A stretch of DNA of 64,000 nt, from the NCBI GenBank assembly GCA_017642885.1, contig JAEPOM010000005.1, positions 79,309-143,308 of the forward strand, read 5' to 3'. Positions 36,443 to 45,260 of this stretch are shown here, one piece after another. The stretch is from Henriciella sp. (GTDB lineage Bacteria; Pseudomonadota; Alphaproteobacteria; Caulobacterales; Hyphomonadaceae). The first letter of the stretch is position 1, and every line of letters starts with the position of its first letter. Made by a program: the position numbers and the translations under genes. The notes under the pieces were generated by a model that did no database searches, had not been told where the DNA came from, and saw nothing but the letters and a program-made list of their open reading frames with translations.

Positions 36443-37715
36443 ACTTAATCGCAGGAACCTGTTCCTTGGCGGCGCCGCAATTGTAGGAGTGAGCACACTC
36501 ATGTCGAAACCAGGTGATAAAAGCGGCCCACGCGATCAGTACTTTCTGGACGTCCAGAAAGCGTTAGCGGATGCGAGCATTGCGACCCCGACTTTAGTGA
36601 TCGACAGGGCGCGCCTGAATGCAAATATCGACACTTTGGTGGGGCATCTGCCTGACGGTATGGGATATCGGATCGTGGCAAAGTCGCTGCCATCGCTGGC
36701 CTTGATCGATCACATTCGTCAGCGCGCCAGCACTGACCGCCTGATGACGTTCAATCAACCCATGCTGACCTCGCTCAGTCAGGCCATGCCTGATGCCAGC
36801 CAGCTTTTGGGTAAGCCGTTGCCGGTTCAAGCCGCACGCAATTACTTTGAGTCTCTCGGAGAGGCGGACGCTCCGGCGGCTGACAACGTTCAGTGGTTGA
36901 TCGATAGCAATGACCGTCTAGCGCAGTATGCCGAGCTCGCGCGCGCGCTGGATCGAACGCTGCGACTGAATATCGAGCTGGACGTCGGTTTGCATCGTGG
37001 TGGATATGAGCCGGGGGCCGACCTGCAAGCTGCACTTGAGACGATCAGCGCGGATGCAAATCTCGAGCTTGCCGGGTTCATGGGCTACGAGCCGCACATC
37101 CCAGCCCTGCCGACAACGCTTGGATGGCGCGACAAGGCGCTGAACGGGGCTTGGAAGAAATATCGCGAGGCGCTCAATCAGGCGGCAGATGTGTTTGATG
37201 AAAGCACGATGCGAGGGCTGACACGCAACGCGGCGGGGAGCCCGACTTACCGATATTACGAAGATACCGAGCTCGCGAACGAGATTTCTGCGGGATCTTG
37301 CCTGGTCAAGCCAACACACTTTGACAGCGACCTGCTTGAGCCTCACTTGCCGGCGAGTTTCATCGCCACACCCGTCATCAAGTCTTTGCCTACAACCCGC
37401 ATGCCGGGCCTGGAATTCGCGGATAGCGCCAAGCGAGCCTGGGATCCGAATTACAACAAAACGGTCTTCATCTATGGCGGGCACTGGCTCGCAGATCCTG
37501 TCGATCCGCCGGGCCTCAGCTACAATCCAACCTTTGGACGTTCGTCCAATCAGGAAATGCTGAATGGCGGACCAGACCTCGACATCAAGGCAGACGAGTT
37601 TGTCTTCCTTCGACCACATCAGAGCGAAGCGGTGTTCCTGCAGTTCGGCGATATTGCGGTCTACGAAGACGGCCACATTGTCGACACGTGGCCGGTCTTC
37701 GAAGCGTCAGCCTAG
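36435..37715 (+). CDS. Tat-exported fold-type III PLP enzyme (D-serine dehydratase / D-threonine aldolase-like)
   Basis: The protein is 426 aa from the ATG at 36435. It has a twin-arginine signal (LNRRNLFLGGAAIVG) and an alanine-racemase-type N-terminal barrel (ATPTLVIDRARLNANI, PLP lysine Lys83 in VAKSLPS, DVGLHRGGYEPG). The C-terminal domain has the FVFLRPHQSEAVFLQFGDI segment, at the place where D-serine dehydratase has its zinc-binding PNHxC; the His is kept but the Cys is not. This points to a D-amino-acid or beta-hydroxy-amino-acid enzyme with a changed metal site, working outside the cytoplasm. The reaction cannot be named. It ends in a CTAG shared with the converging P450 gene. Confidence 0.85.
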   Translation: MLELNRRNLFLGGAAIVGVSTLMSKPGDKSGPRDQYFLDVQKALADASIATPTLVIDRARLNANIDTLVGHLPDGMGYRIVAKSLPSLALIDHIRQRASTDRLMTFNQPMLTSLSQAMPDASQLLGKPLPVQAARNYFESLGEADAPAADNVQWLIDSNDRLAQYAELARALDRTLRLNIELDVGLHRGGYEPGADLQAALETISADANLELAGFMGYEPHIPALPTTLGWRDKALNGAWKKYREALNQAADVFDESTMRGLTRNAAGSPTYRYYEDTELANEISAGSCLVKPTHFDSDLLEPHLPASFIATPVIKSLPTTRMPGLEFADSAKRAWDPNYNKTVFIYGGHWLADPVDPPGLSYNPTFGRSSNQEMLNGGPDLDIKADEFVFLRPHQSEAVFLQFGDIAVYEDGHIVDTWPVFEASA

Positions 37716-39091
37716 GCCGTTTCGAGGATCTTCACCTGCACCATGGTCGGTCGGCTATTGCCCTTGCCATAGAGGTTCACTTTCAGTTTCGAGATCGCGT
37801 GAACCAGAGCGTTCGGGCCGTATTTGATGTCGCCGGTAAACTCGATGTTCGGGAAGCGCTCAAACAGGTGCTCATAGGCAACGCGGAGCTGCATCTGCGC
37901 AACGCGTGATCCTAGGCACTTGTGGACGCCATGGCCGAAGGCGATGTGCTTGTCGTCATTGTCGCGAGTCATGTCGAACACATCCGGGTTTGGAAATACT
38001 TCCGGGTCGCGATTACCGGCACCGTACCACATCACGACTTTCTCATCCTTGGCGATTTTCTGGCCGTTGATCTCGGTGTCTTCCATGGCGGTGCGGCGCA
38101 TGTGCTTCACCGGCGAGACCATACGCAGCGACTCTTCTGCCATGCGCGAGATCATGGATGGATCGTCCAGCACCATAGCGCGTTGATCGGGCCATTCTGT
38201 CATCAGCTTGATGGTGCCGGAGAGTGAATTGCGCGTCGTGTCGTTGCCGGCGAAAATGATCAACAGCCATGAGCCATCGAGATACTCTTGCGGCAAGAGC
38301 TCATCATCCAGTTTGGAATGTGCGATCACGGTCAGAAGATCTTCGCGCGGATTGGCCCGGCGATCTGCCATGACGCGAGCGCCATACGCAAACATTTCTT
38401 CAACCACTTTTTTGAACCGAAGCGGGAAGAGGGGCTCTCCAAGGAAGGTCCGCAATGGATTCGCCATAAACTGGCTCGCCATTTCCAGATAGTGCATCCA
38501 GTGAACGATCTTCTGCCGGTCTTCCTCGTCCACACCGAGCATTTCACATAATGTATAAAGCGGGAGTTGGTTCGAGAAGACTTTTACAAAGTCTACGACC
38601 GGGCCGTTCTGTTCCAGATCGTCGCATAGAGACTCGACCTTCTTGCTGACCTTCTCTCGAAGCTCCTTCACATAAGCAGGGATGAAGAAGTCCTTTTGTT
38701 GGATCCGCATCTGCATGTGCTGCGGCTCATCCATGGAGATGAGATTATCCATCGCGGCACGAACCAGAATTTCCGGACGCCAGTGTTTGCGATCCATGAC
38801 GGCGAGGTTGATGCCGCCCCTCTGGGATGAGAAGACATCCGGCGCTAACTCTACGGTCTTGATGTCGTCATACCGGGAGACCGACCAGAAACCGGAACCT
38901 CCGCGCGGCATTTGCGACCACATCACAGGGGCCTCCGTCCGCATCTTTGTATAAAGGTCATATGGATGACCGCGTGTCCACGAGTTCGGGTTCCACAACG
39001 TGAAATCTGTTTCGATCTTCGGATACGTCATTGGATGAACCGGATCTTGCGCTCCGCTATCGACAAGAATTTCATCGCTGATCAGTTTCAT
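37712..39091 (-). CDS. Cytochrome P450
   Basis: A soluble bacterial class I cytochrome P450, 459 aa. It has the I-helix AGNDTT (canonical AGxDTT, oxygen activation), the ExxR of the K-helix (EESLRM), the PER-like region and the haem-binding loop FGHGVHKCLGSRVA, with the thiolate ligand Cys392. It resembles the CYP108/CYP125-like bacterial group by its FVKVFSNQLPLYTLCEMLGV region, but the substrate is unknown. No ferredoxin or reductase gene is near, so electron partners are elsewhere. It is divergent from pdeM across about 160 nt and shares the overlapping CTAG stop (37712-37715) with the converging PLP-enzyme gene. Confidence 0.96.
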   Translation of the reverse strand: MKLISDEILVDSGAQDPVHPMTYPKIETDFTLWNPNSWTRGHPYDLYTKMRTEAPVMWSQMPRGGSGFWSVSRYDDIKTVELAPDVFSSQRGGINLAVMDRKHWRPEILVRAAMDNLISMDEPQHMQMRIQQKDFFIPAYVKELREKVSKKVESLCDDLEQNGPVVDFVKVFSNQLPLYTLCEMLGVDEEDRQKIVHWMHYLEMASQFMANPLRTFLGEPLFPLRFKKVVEEMFAYGARVMADRRANPREDLLTVIAHSKLDDELLPQEYLDGSWLLIIFAGNDTTRNSLSGTIKLMTEWPDQRAMVLDDPSMISRMAEESLRMVSPVKHMRRTAMEDTEINGQKIAKDEKVVMWYGAGNRDPEVFPNPDVFDMTRDNDDKHIAFGHGVHKCLGSRVAQMQLRVAYEHLFERFPNIEFTGDIKYGPNALVHAISKLKVNLYGKGNSRPTMVQVKILETA

Positions 39092-39254
39092 GATCCTGCT
39101 CCCGTAAGACTTCGTAGCACGCGCGATCGATCCGTGTGCTTGACGCGCACGTTAACTCAGAATTCTCGAGTCGCCATGTGTATTTTCAGATGACCACACG
39201 GAAACCTGATACTGCTGAATTGACCCTACTCGCGGTGCGCGTCAGGGTGCCTTG

Positions 39255-40013
39255 ATGAGTGCGGCGGCCCGAAAACAGATGAGAGAAACGCATCTTCACG
39301 TGCGCGGTGAGATGCTGACCCCGTTACCCGTTGGCGCTCTTTGGTGGGCTACCGAACGTACGCTAATCGTGTCCGATCTTCACTTTGAGAAAGGATCGAG
39401 CTTCGCGGCTGCGGGTCAACTGATCCCGCCTTATGATACGAGCGCGACCCTCACCGTGGTCGAGTCTTTGGTCGAAACCTACCAACCAGAATGCGTCATC
39501 TCACTGGGAGACAGTTTCCACGACGGCGATGCGGAATGGAGGATGGTCGATCGCGATGCGGCGCGGATCAAGGCGCTGACATCCGTGACAGACTGGGTCT
39601 GGGTTGAGGGCAACCACGATCCTGATCCGCCTAAAGAACTTGGTGGGCGCGCAGCAAAGGTTCTGCACGTGAATGACCTCGTCTTTAGACATGAACCAAC
39701 CGGCGAGATTGGCGAGATTGCCGGCCACCTGCATCCGTGTGCGAAAGTGCTGAGCCGCGTGCGGACCTTGCGCCGCTCCTGTTTTGTAACTGACGGTCAA
39801 CGGCTGATAATTCCTGCGTTGGGCGCGTTTACGGGCGGGCTCAACGTGTTGGACGATGCTTATGCGCCGTGTTTTCCAGATGGCGGCATGATGGTATTTG
39901 CGATGACCCGCGAAGCGGTTATTCCTGTTTCAAACAAACGCCTCATCCCGGATCGCGGGCGACCCGATCTCGGGCGGTGGCGTCTCAATTCCAATTCAAG
40001 TCCAAAAGGGTAG
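39255..40013 (+). CDS. pdeM: PdeM-like calcineurin-type phosphoesterase/nuclease
   Basis: PdeM ('ligase-associated DNA damage response endonuclease') is a calcineurin-like metallophosphoesterase. The 252-aa product has the full set of metal-site motifs: VSDLHFEKGSS, SLGDSFHDGD, EGNHDPD and GHLHP. In many bacteria it sits with an ATP-dependent DNA ligase, a nuclease and an Lhr-type helicase; none of those genes is here, and instead mscS follows 3 nt later. The ATG at 39255 is chosen; a TTG just before it and an ATG at 39279 are alternatives. No strong Shine-Dalgarno is seen. Confidence 0.88.
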   Translation: MSAAARKQMRETHLHVRGEMLTPLPVGALWWATERTLIVSDLHFEKGSSFAAAGQLIPPYDTSATLTVVESLVETYQPECVISLGDSFHDGDAEWRMVDRDAARIKALTSVTDWVWVEGNHDPDPPKELGGRAAKVLHVNDLVFRHEPTGEIGEIAGHLHPCAKVLSRVRTLRRSCFVTDGQRLIIPALGAFTGGLNVLDDAYAPCFPDGGMMVFAMTREAVIPVSNKRLIPDRGRPDLGRWRLNSNSSPKG

Positions 40014-40016
40014 ATC

Positions 40017-40844
40017 ATGGACAATATCGATTTTGCGAAGCTTTGGGCGGATTATGGCGACGACGTGCTCGGCTTTGGAGCTCAAGCTGTCGGGGCGCTT
40101 ATCGTCCTCGTGGTTGGATTGCGGGTGGCGGGCTGGCTAGGCGGTCTTGTACGCTCGATTGCTTTGAAGCAGGAGAATATCGACGACACGCTCGGAAACT
40201 TCTTCGGATCGATGGTGCGTTGGGCGGTTACCGCCGCTGTGTTTATCGCGGTCCTGCAAGTCTTCGGCGTTCCGGCGACGAGCTTTGTTGCCGTCCTCGG
40301 TGCGCTGACGCTGGCCATCGGCCTGTCTCTGCAGGGCGCGCTGGGGAATATCGCATCAGGTGTGATGATCATGATCTTCCGTCCCTACAAGCTGGGCGAT
40401 TATGTCGAAGCAGCAGGCGCGGCTGGTACCGTCAAGGATATCAACTTGTTCCAGACGGTTCTCGCGACGCCAGACAATGTGCAGGTTATGGTGCCCAACA
40501 GCCAGGCGATTGATGGCGTCATCAAGAATTATAGCGGCTACTCGACTCGCCGCGTCGATGTCACGTTCGGAATCGATTACGGCGACGATATCGACAAGGC
40601 GATTGGCATCATCAAATCCATCGTCGATGCGGACAAGCGCATCATGAGAGATCCGGAGCCGTTCGCGAAAGTCGTGAATCTGGGCGACAGCTCTGTCGAT
40701 ATTGCGACGCGGAACTGGGTCAATGCCAGCGACTATTGGGACGTCAAGTTCGACCTCACGAGACAGATCAAGGAAGCCTTCGATCAGCAAGGCATCTCGA
40801 TCCCGTATCCGCATCAGGTCGAGATCGTCAAAGAGGTCGCCTAG
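40017..40844 (+). CDS. mscS: MscS-type mechanosensitive ion channel
   Basis: A small-conductance mechanosensitive channel that opens under membrane tension to release solutes. The 275-aa protein has three membrane helices: about 22-42, 64-85, and the pore-lining TM3 with its Gly/Ala pattern (ALTLAIGLSLQGALGNIASG, about 96-115). The beta domain (FRPYKLGDYVEAAGAAGTV, VPNSQAIDGVIKNYS) and the C-terminal mixed domain follow. Length is near that of E. coli MscS (286). It is co-directional with pdeM (3-nt gap) and with the DUF6460-like gene (3-nt gap), so it is in one operon with them. Confidence 0.95.
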   Translation: MDNIDFAKLWADYGDDVLGFGAQAVGALIVLVVGLRVAGWLGGLVRSIALKQENIDDTLGNFFGSMVRWAVTAAVFIAVLQVFGVPATSFVAVLGALTLAIGLSLQGALGNIASGVMIMIFRPYKLGDYVEAAGAAGTVKDINLFQTVLATPDNVQVMVPNSQAIDGVIKNYSGYSTRRVDVTFGIDYGDDIDKAIGIIKSIVDADKRIMRDPEPFAKVVNLGDSSVDIATRNWVNASDYWDVKFDLTRQIKEAFDQQGISIPYPHQVEIVKEVA

Positions 40845-40847
40845 GCC

Positions 40848-41195
40848 GTGACCGATCCGGCGCTGGAGACGATTGGCGAAACGGCCGCCAAAACGGGCAA
40901 ACTGCCCAAAACGAAGCGTCATATCCTGCTGCGCCTGTTGGGCATCAGCTGGTGGGGATGGATCAAGCTCGCATTGCTCTGCGTGCTGGTCGGGTTTTTC
41001 GTGATGGCGAGCGAGTTCGACCCGGCCTCGCCAGATGTTAATGTTATGGGCGCGATGCAGCGGTTCCTGCAATCGGTTGCAGGTCTGGCCGGCTGGGCGG
41101 CGCGCAATTTCTGGAAGCCTGCATTAGCCGGAGCAACCTTTGTATTGCCGCTCTGGTTGGTCTGGCGATTGGCGAGCTTGCCTTTCCGTAAGTAA
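40848..41195 (+). CDS. Small membrane protein, DUF6460-like
   Basis: This 115-aa protein starts with GTG at 40848, 3 nt after the mscS stop. It has a polar N-terminus (to ~residue 30) and two hydrophobic segments (about 35-53, WWGWIKLALLCVLVGFFVM, and 88-110, WKPALAGATFVLPLWLVWRL). The pattern of an N-terminal helix, a Pro-rich turn and a C-terminal 'GA..v.PlWlv.Rl' helix agrees with the small alphaproteobacterial DUF6460 proteins, recognised from memory. The function is unknown; the operon position suggests a membrane role alongside MscS. Confidence 0.65.
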   Translation: MTDPALETIGETAAKTGKLPKTKRHILLRLLGISWWGWIKLALLCVLVGFFVMASEFDPASPDVNVMGAMQRFLQSVAGLAGWAARNFWKPALAGATFVLPLWLVWRLASLPFRK

Positions 41196-41240
41196 GCTTT
41201 GCTCTATCCTCTCCGGTACAGAAAAAAGGCGGGAAGAATT

Positions 41241-42143
41241 ATGGATATGTCTCAACTCATGTTTCGCGACGGCTTGATGGAGGGCGAACGCGTTCTTGTG
41301 ACGGGTGGCGGCACGGGGCTCGGCAAGGAGATGGCGGAAGGCTTTCTCAAACTCGGCGCGGAGGTTCACATTTGCGGCCGACGCGGGGGTGTCTGCGAGG
41401 AGACCGCAGAAGAGCTGATGAGCGCTCATGGCGGGAAAGTCGTCCCGCACGCCTGTGACATCCGTGTGGCTGAAGCGATCAATGACATGACAGACAGGAT
41501 TTGGATAAACCATGGCGCGCTCACTGGTCTGGTGAACAATGCCGCTGGGAACTTTATTTCGCGTACAGAAGACCTCTCCATTCGCGGCTTCGATGCGATC
41601 GCCAACATCGTGTTCCGGGGTACGTTCTATATGACCCACGATATCGGCAAGCGCTGGATTGATGAGGGAAAGCGCGGCAATGTTATATCTGTCCTCACGA
41701 CCTGGATCTGGAATGGAGGACCGTTTGTCGTTCCGTCGGCGATGTCCAAGTCGGCGGTCAACACAATGACCCAGTCGCTGGCAGTCGAGTGGGGCCGTTA
41801 CGGTCTGAGGTTCAATGCGATTGCACCCGGTCCGTTTCCAACTGAAGGCATGACGAAACGTCTCGCACCGCAGGCTGAAACGACGGAGGACATGGACCGT
41901 GATGGTCGAAATCCGATGGGCCGTATCGGTAAGATGCATGAGCTCGTGAACCTTGCCGTCTTCCTGATGGGGCCAGGCGCGGAATATGTGAACGGCCAGA
42001 CCATCGCCATTGACGGGGCGGCTTACAACGCAACAGGCGGGAACTTCTCAGGCCTGGCGCAATGGGGCGACGCCGAGTGGCAAGCTGCGCGCGACGCGAT
42101 TGAGGCAACCAACGCTAAAGACAAAGCTAAGCGCACGGTTTAA
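41241..42143 (+). CDS. SDR family protein, 2,4-dienoyl-CoA reductase-like
   Basis: A short-chain dehydrogenase/reductase of 300 aa from the ATG at 41241. It has the NADP-binding GGGTGLGKEMA and the GRRGG turn. In place of the standard YxxxK the active-site segment reads FVVPSAMSKSAV, with Ser where Tyr would be, followed by AVEWGRYGLRFNAIAPGPFPTEG. This matches mammalian DECR1/2 closely, which also lack YxxxK, so reduction of 2,4-dienoyl-CoA during unsaturated fatty-acid oxidation is likely. The start is preceded by GGCGGGAAG. It lies 45 nt after the DUF6460-like gene and 33 nt before a second SDR. Confidence 0.85.
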   Translation: MDMSQLMFRDGLMEGERVLVTGGGTGLGKEMAEGFLKLGAEVHICGRRGGVCEETAEELMSAHGGKVVPHACDIRVAEAINDMTDRIWINHGALTGLVNNAAGNFISRTEDLSIRGFDAIANIVFRGTFYMTHDIGKRWIDEGKRGNVISVLTTWIWNGGPFVVPSAMSKSAVNTMTQSLAVEWGRYGLRFNAIAPGPFPTEGMTKRLAPQAETTEDMDRDGRNPMGRIGKMHELVNLAVFLMGPGAEYVNGQTIAIDGAAYNATGGNFSGLAQWGDAEWQAARDAIEATNAKDKAKRTV

Positions 42144-42176
42144 GTCCCGCTGAGAAAATGATTTTGGAGAATGACT

Positions 42177-42947
42177 ATGGCTGATCGGTTCGATCTAACG
42201 GGGCGGATTGCGCTTGTGACAGGGGCATCAAGCGGGCTCGGAAAGCACTTTGCGGGCGTCCTGGCTGAAGCAGGAGCCAAGGTAGTGCTTGCTGCACGCC
42301 GCATGGAGCGGCTCGAAACTTTAGCGGCTGAGATTGAAGCCAAAGGCGGTGAAGCGCTCGCCGTGTCAATGGATGTCACAAAAGCGGACACGATACAGGC
42401 TGCGCTTGAGGCCACCGTCGAGCGCTTTGGCGGCCCTGCTGACGTCATTGTCAACAATTCAGGTCTCAGTCGCGAAGGCTTTTTCACCAATATGGAAGAA
42501 GACGATTTCGATCTGGTCATGGACACAAATACCAAAGGAGTCTGGCTAGTTGCGCGGACGTTCGCAGGCGCTTTGGTCAAATCGGGAAAACCCGGCAGTA
42601 TGATCAACATCGCGTCGGTCGCTGGGCGGCGCGTGGGGTACACCATGACCGCCTATTGCGCCTCGAAAGCAGCGTGTGAGCACATGACCCGAAACATGGC
42701 GATCGAGATGGCGCGGTACGGCGTTCGTGTGAATGCGATCGCACCTGGCTATTTCGAGACCGAGATCAATGATGAATTCTTGAACTCTGATGAGGGCGAG
42801 AACATGCGCAAACGCGTGCCGATGCGCCGGTTTGGAGAGCATGAGGAATTGTCTGGCCCGCTGCTCTTGTTGGCGTCTGATGCAGGCAGCTTCATGACTG
42901 GCACAACCATCATTGTCGATGGTGGTCATATGTGGAACTCGCTCTAG
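42177..42947 (+). CDS. SDR family oxidoreductase
   Basis: A classical short-chain dehydrogenase/reductase of 256 aa, with the Rossmann motif TGASSGLGKHFA, the NADP-favouring AARR after the second strand, NNSG, and the catalytic triad Ser (ASVAGRR), Tyr and Lys (YCASK), then APGYFETEIND and a C-terminal IIVDGGHMW. It belongs to the FabG/3-hydroxyacyl-CoA-type group; the substrate is not readable. Next to the dienoyl-CoA reductase-like gene, a lipid-oxidation role is plausible. I use the ATG at 42177, which has GGAGA 7 nt upstream; an ATG two codons earlier is in frame. Confidence 0.92.
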   Translation: MADRFDLTGRIALVTGASSGLGKHFAGVLAEAGAKVVLAARRMERLETLAAEIEAKGGEALAVSMDVTKADTIQAALEATVERFGGPADVIVNNSGLSREGFFTNMEEDDFDLVMDTNTKGVWLVARTFAGALVKSGKPGSMINIASVAGRRVGYTMTAYCASKAACEHMTRNMAIEMARYGVRVNAIAPGYFETEINDEFLNSDEGENMRKRVPMRRFGEHEELSGPLLLLASDAGSFMTGTTIIVDGGHMWNSL

Positions 42948-43034
42948 CGAATCAGCGCCCGAATTTCGTCACAGCATCTTAAGATCGCATTAGCCGTTCT
43001 GAGATTACATCGCACTCTGTAGAGGAGACGATCG

Positions 43035-43301
43035 ATGGCTGCGAAGCGTAAACCCGATTTGCACTATACTGGTGATGCGAAAATGAAGGCGGCTGCGTTG
43101 AAAACGAGCCCCAAAGTGAAGCCTGTTAAGTCAGATGAAGATACCACGCCGGTCCCTTCACCTGCGAAACAATTACAGGACCAGCTGGAAGCGCATTACC
43201 AGCCGCTTAGCCAGCGCATGTCCGTTATCCTGGTCTCGCTTCTCGTAGGATTTGCGTTTATCGGCGGTTGGCTTGGCGGAACCGGTGGTGGGCTCGTCTG
43301 A
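43035..43301 (+). CDS. Small single-pass membrane protein of unknown function
   Basis: This 88-aa protein has a basic, Lys/Pro-rich N-terminal half (residues 1-45) and one C-terminal membrane helix (about 62-85, MSVILVSLLVGFAFIGGWLG). A strong Shine-Dalgarno (GAGGAGA) precedes the ATG. The layout is that of a tail-anchored small protein. I do not recognise a family. It stands between the SDR genes and galU, 87 nt after one and 66 nt before the other. Confidence 0.65.
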   Translation: MAAKRKPDLHYTGDAKMKAAALKTSPKVKPVKSDEDTTPVPSPAKQLQDQLEAHYQPLSQRMSVILVSLLVGFAFIGGWLGGTGGGLV

Positions 43302-43367
43302 AATACCAGTGATTTTTGGCACAAATCTCGCTAGATAAGCCACCAAACGATTTCGGAGCTTCAAATC

Positions 43368-44234
43368 ATGACAATTCGCAAAGCTGTGCTGCCCGTCGCC
43401 GGGTTCGGTACGCGCGTCCTACCCGCCACAAAGGCTATTCCAAAAGAGATGCTTCCGGTCGTAGACCGGCCTGCGCTGCAATACGTTGTCGATGAAGCCA
43501 TCGAAGCCGGGATCGAGCACATCGTCTTTGTCACCGGGCGCGGAAAAGGTGCCATCGAAGACTATTTCGATTTGTCATTCGAGCTCGAGACGAACCTTCG
43601 CGGCAAAGCCAGCAAAGCCGACATCTTGGCGGAAGTGGAAAAGACCCGTTTGCCAGCCGGCGGTGCGAGCTTTACCCGACAGCAAGAAGCCCTAGGCCTC
43701 GGCCATGCTATCTGGTGTGCCCGCGACATTATCGGTGATGAGCCGTTCGCGATCCTCCTGCCGGATGTCATCGTAAAGGCAAAACAATCCTGCCTGTCGC
43801 AAATGGTCGATGCTTACAATAAGGTTGGCGGCAACATCATCGCGGTTGATCCTGTGCCGGAAGAGCGTGTCTCGTCTTATGGCGTGATTTCGCCGAAGGG
43901 CGAGCGAGATGGACGCCTGATCGAGATGAGCGGCATGGTTGAGAAGCCGCCGCGCGAAGAAGCCCCTTCCAACCTCGCAATTACCGGCCGCTACATCCTG
44001 CAACCTGAGATCTTTGGTCTGCTATCCGATCAGGGCGCTGGTGCTGGCGGCGAAATTCAGCTGACTGATTCCATGGCGCGATTGATGGAAATGCAGAACT
44101 TCTACGCTTACGAGTTTGAAGGCGCGCCTTATGATTGCGGGTCGAAGCTCGGATATTTTGAAGCGGTTCTGGCGCATGCGCTGGACCATCCGGAGATCGC
44201 AGGGGGAGCCCGCGATCTGGTCGCCAAGCTGTAA
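43368..44234 (+). CDS. galU: UTP--glucose-1-phosphate uridylyltransferase
   Basis: GalU makes UDP-glucose from UTP and glucose 1-phosphate for lipopolysaccharide, capsule and exopolysaccharide. The 288-aa protein has the nucleotidyltransferase signature AVLPVAGFGTRVLPATKAIPKEMLPV, here cited as AGFGTRVLPATK (residues 10-21), the following DRPALQYVVDEA and VTGRGK, GLGHAIWCAR, LLPDV and the C-terminal GAPYDCGSKLGY. All are hallmarks of bacterial GalU, and length is normal. Confidence 0.97.
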   Translation: MTIRKAVLPVAGFGTRVLPATKAIPKEMLPVVDRPALQYVVDEAIEAGIEHIVFVTGRGKGAIEDYFDLSFELETNLRGKASKADILAEVEKTRLPAGGASFTRQQEALGLGHAIWCARDIIGDEPFAILLPDVIVKAKQSCLSQMVDAYNKVGGNIIAVDPVPEERVSSYGVISPKGERDGRLIEMSGMVEKPPREEAPSNLAITGRYILQPEIFGLLSDQGAGAGGEIQLTDSMARLMEMQNFYAYEFEGAPYDCGSKLGYFEAVLAHALDHPEIAGGARDLVAKL

Positions 44235-44270
44235 GTTGACCCTGTTGGACACCTGAGGTAGCGCCAGCGC

Positions 44271-45260
44271 ATGAAGGTCAAACTTCCGTCAGCCCGTGAT
44301 GTCGTATCCGCCCGCAAGCGGATACGCGACTTTGTCGAAACGACACCGGTGCTGACATCGTCCGTGATCGACAATATCGCAGGCGCGAAAGTGCTGATCA
44401 AAGCTGAATGCTTGCAGCAGACTGGAAGCTTCAAGCTTCGCGGTGCCTCCAATCGCTTGCTTCAAATCCCAAAAAAGCAGCGGGATCGCGGCGTGGTCGC
44501 GTTTTCATCTGGCAATCACGCACAAGGTGTCGCGCGAGCGGCGCGGCGTCTGGGCATGCCGGCGCTGATTGTGATGCCGTCGGATGCGCCTTCCGTTAAA
44601 ACAGAAGGGGTCGAGGCGGATGGCGCAGAAGTTCGACTCTATGACCGAAACACTGAAAACCGCGAGGAGATCGCAGCAAGCATTGCCAACGAGCGCGGTG
44701 CGGTGCTGGTGCCAAGTTTCGACGATCCAAAGATCATAGCCGGGCAGGGTACGCTTGGGTTGGAATTTGCCGAGCAGCTTAAAGATCGCGGCGAAGAGCT
44801 GGATCATCTGATTTGCTGCACGGGTGGCGGCGGTCTCATAAGCGGTATTGCGCTGGCGCTCTCCAAGGTCAGTCCGGAAACACAAATCTGGACCGCGGAA
44901 CCAGAAGGTCATGAAGACTGGAAACGCTCACTGGAGCAGGGTTCCATTGTTTCCAACGAGCCCGGCACTAGGTCCAGATGCGACGCAATCCTGACACCAC
45001 AGCCGGGTGAACTCACCTGGGCGATTGGTTCTGAATTGCTGGCGGGCGGCTGCGCGATTTCCGATCAGCACGTCTTTGAAGCGATGCGGATCGCGTTTCG
45101 CCAATTGCGCATCGTGGTCGAACCCGGCGGTGCTGCGGCGCTTGCAGCTGCGATGTTTCGGCTCCCCGAAGAGGCAAAAGGAAAAACCGTGGGCGTCGTT
45201 CTTACGGGCGGAAACGTGGACCCGCGCTTCTTCGCCGACGTCCTGAACCGAACGGTCTAG
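44271..45260 (+). CDS. Threonine/serine dehydratase (PLP, fold type II)
   Basis: A 329-aa PLP enzyme of the threonine dehydratase / serine racemase family. The PLP lysine lies in TGSFKLRGA, followed by [10 protein letters not shown], the phosphate-binding [10 protein letters not shown] and the C-terminal VVLTGGNVD. It lacks the C-terminal ACT regulatory domain of biosynthetic IlvA, so it is the catabolic/serine-racemase-like form: it probably deaminates L-threonine or L-serine. The start is ATG at 44271, 36 nt after galU. It ends in a CTAG (45257-45260) that also forms the stop of smpB on the other strand. Confidence 0.9.
   Translation: MKVKLPSARDVVSARKRIRDFVETTPVLTSSVIDNIAGAKVLIKAECLQQTGSFKLRGASNRLLQIPKKQRDRGVVAFSSGNHAQGVARAARRLGMPALIVMPSDAPSVKTEGVEADGAEVRLYDRNTENREEIAASIANERGAVLVPSFDDPKIIAGQGTLGLEFAEQLKDRGEELDHLICCTGGGGLISGIALALSKVSPETQIWTAEPEGHEDWKRSLEQGSIVSNEPGTRSRCDAILTPQPGELTWAIGSELLAGGCAISDQHVFEAMRIAFRQLRIVVEPGGAAALAAAMFRLPEEAKGKTVGVVLTGGNVDPRFFADVLNRTV

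Noticed and set aside
35501-36502. Long minus-strand open frame (333 codons) opposite the FAD oxidase gene
   Set aside because: The plus strand encodes a complete, recognisable oxidase with promoter and Shine-Dalgarno. The antisense frame gives an Arg/His-rich, family-less protein and is a codon-bias shadow.
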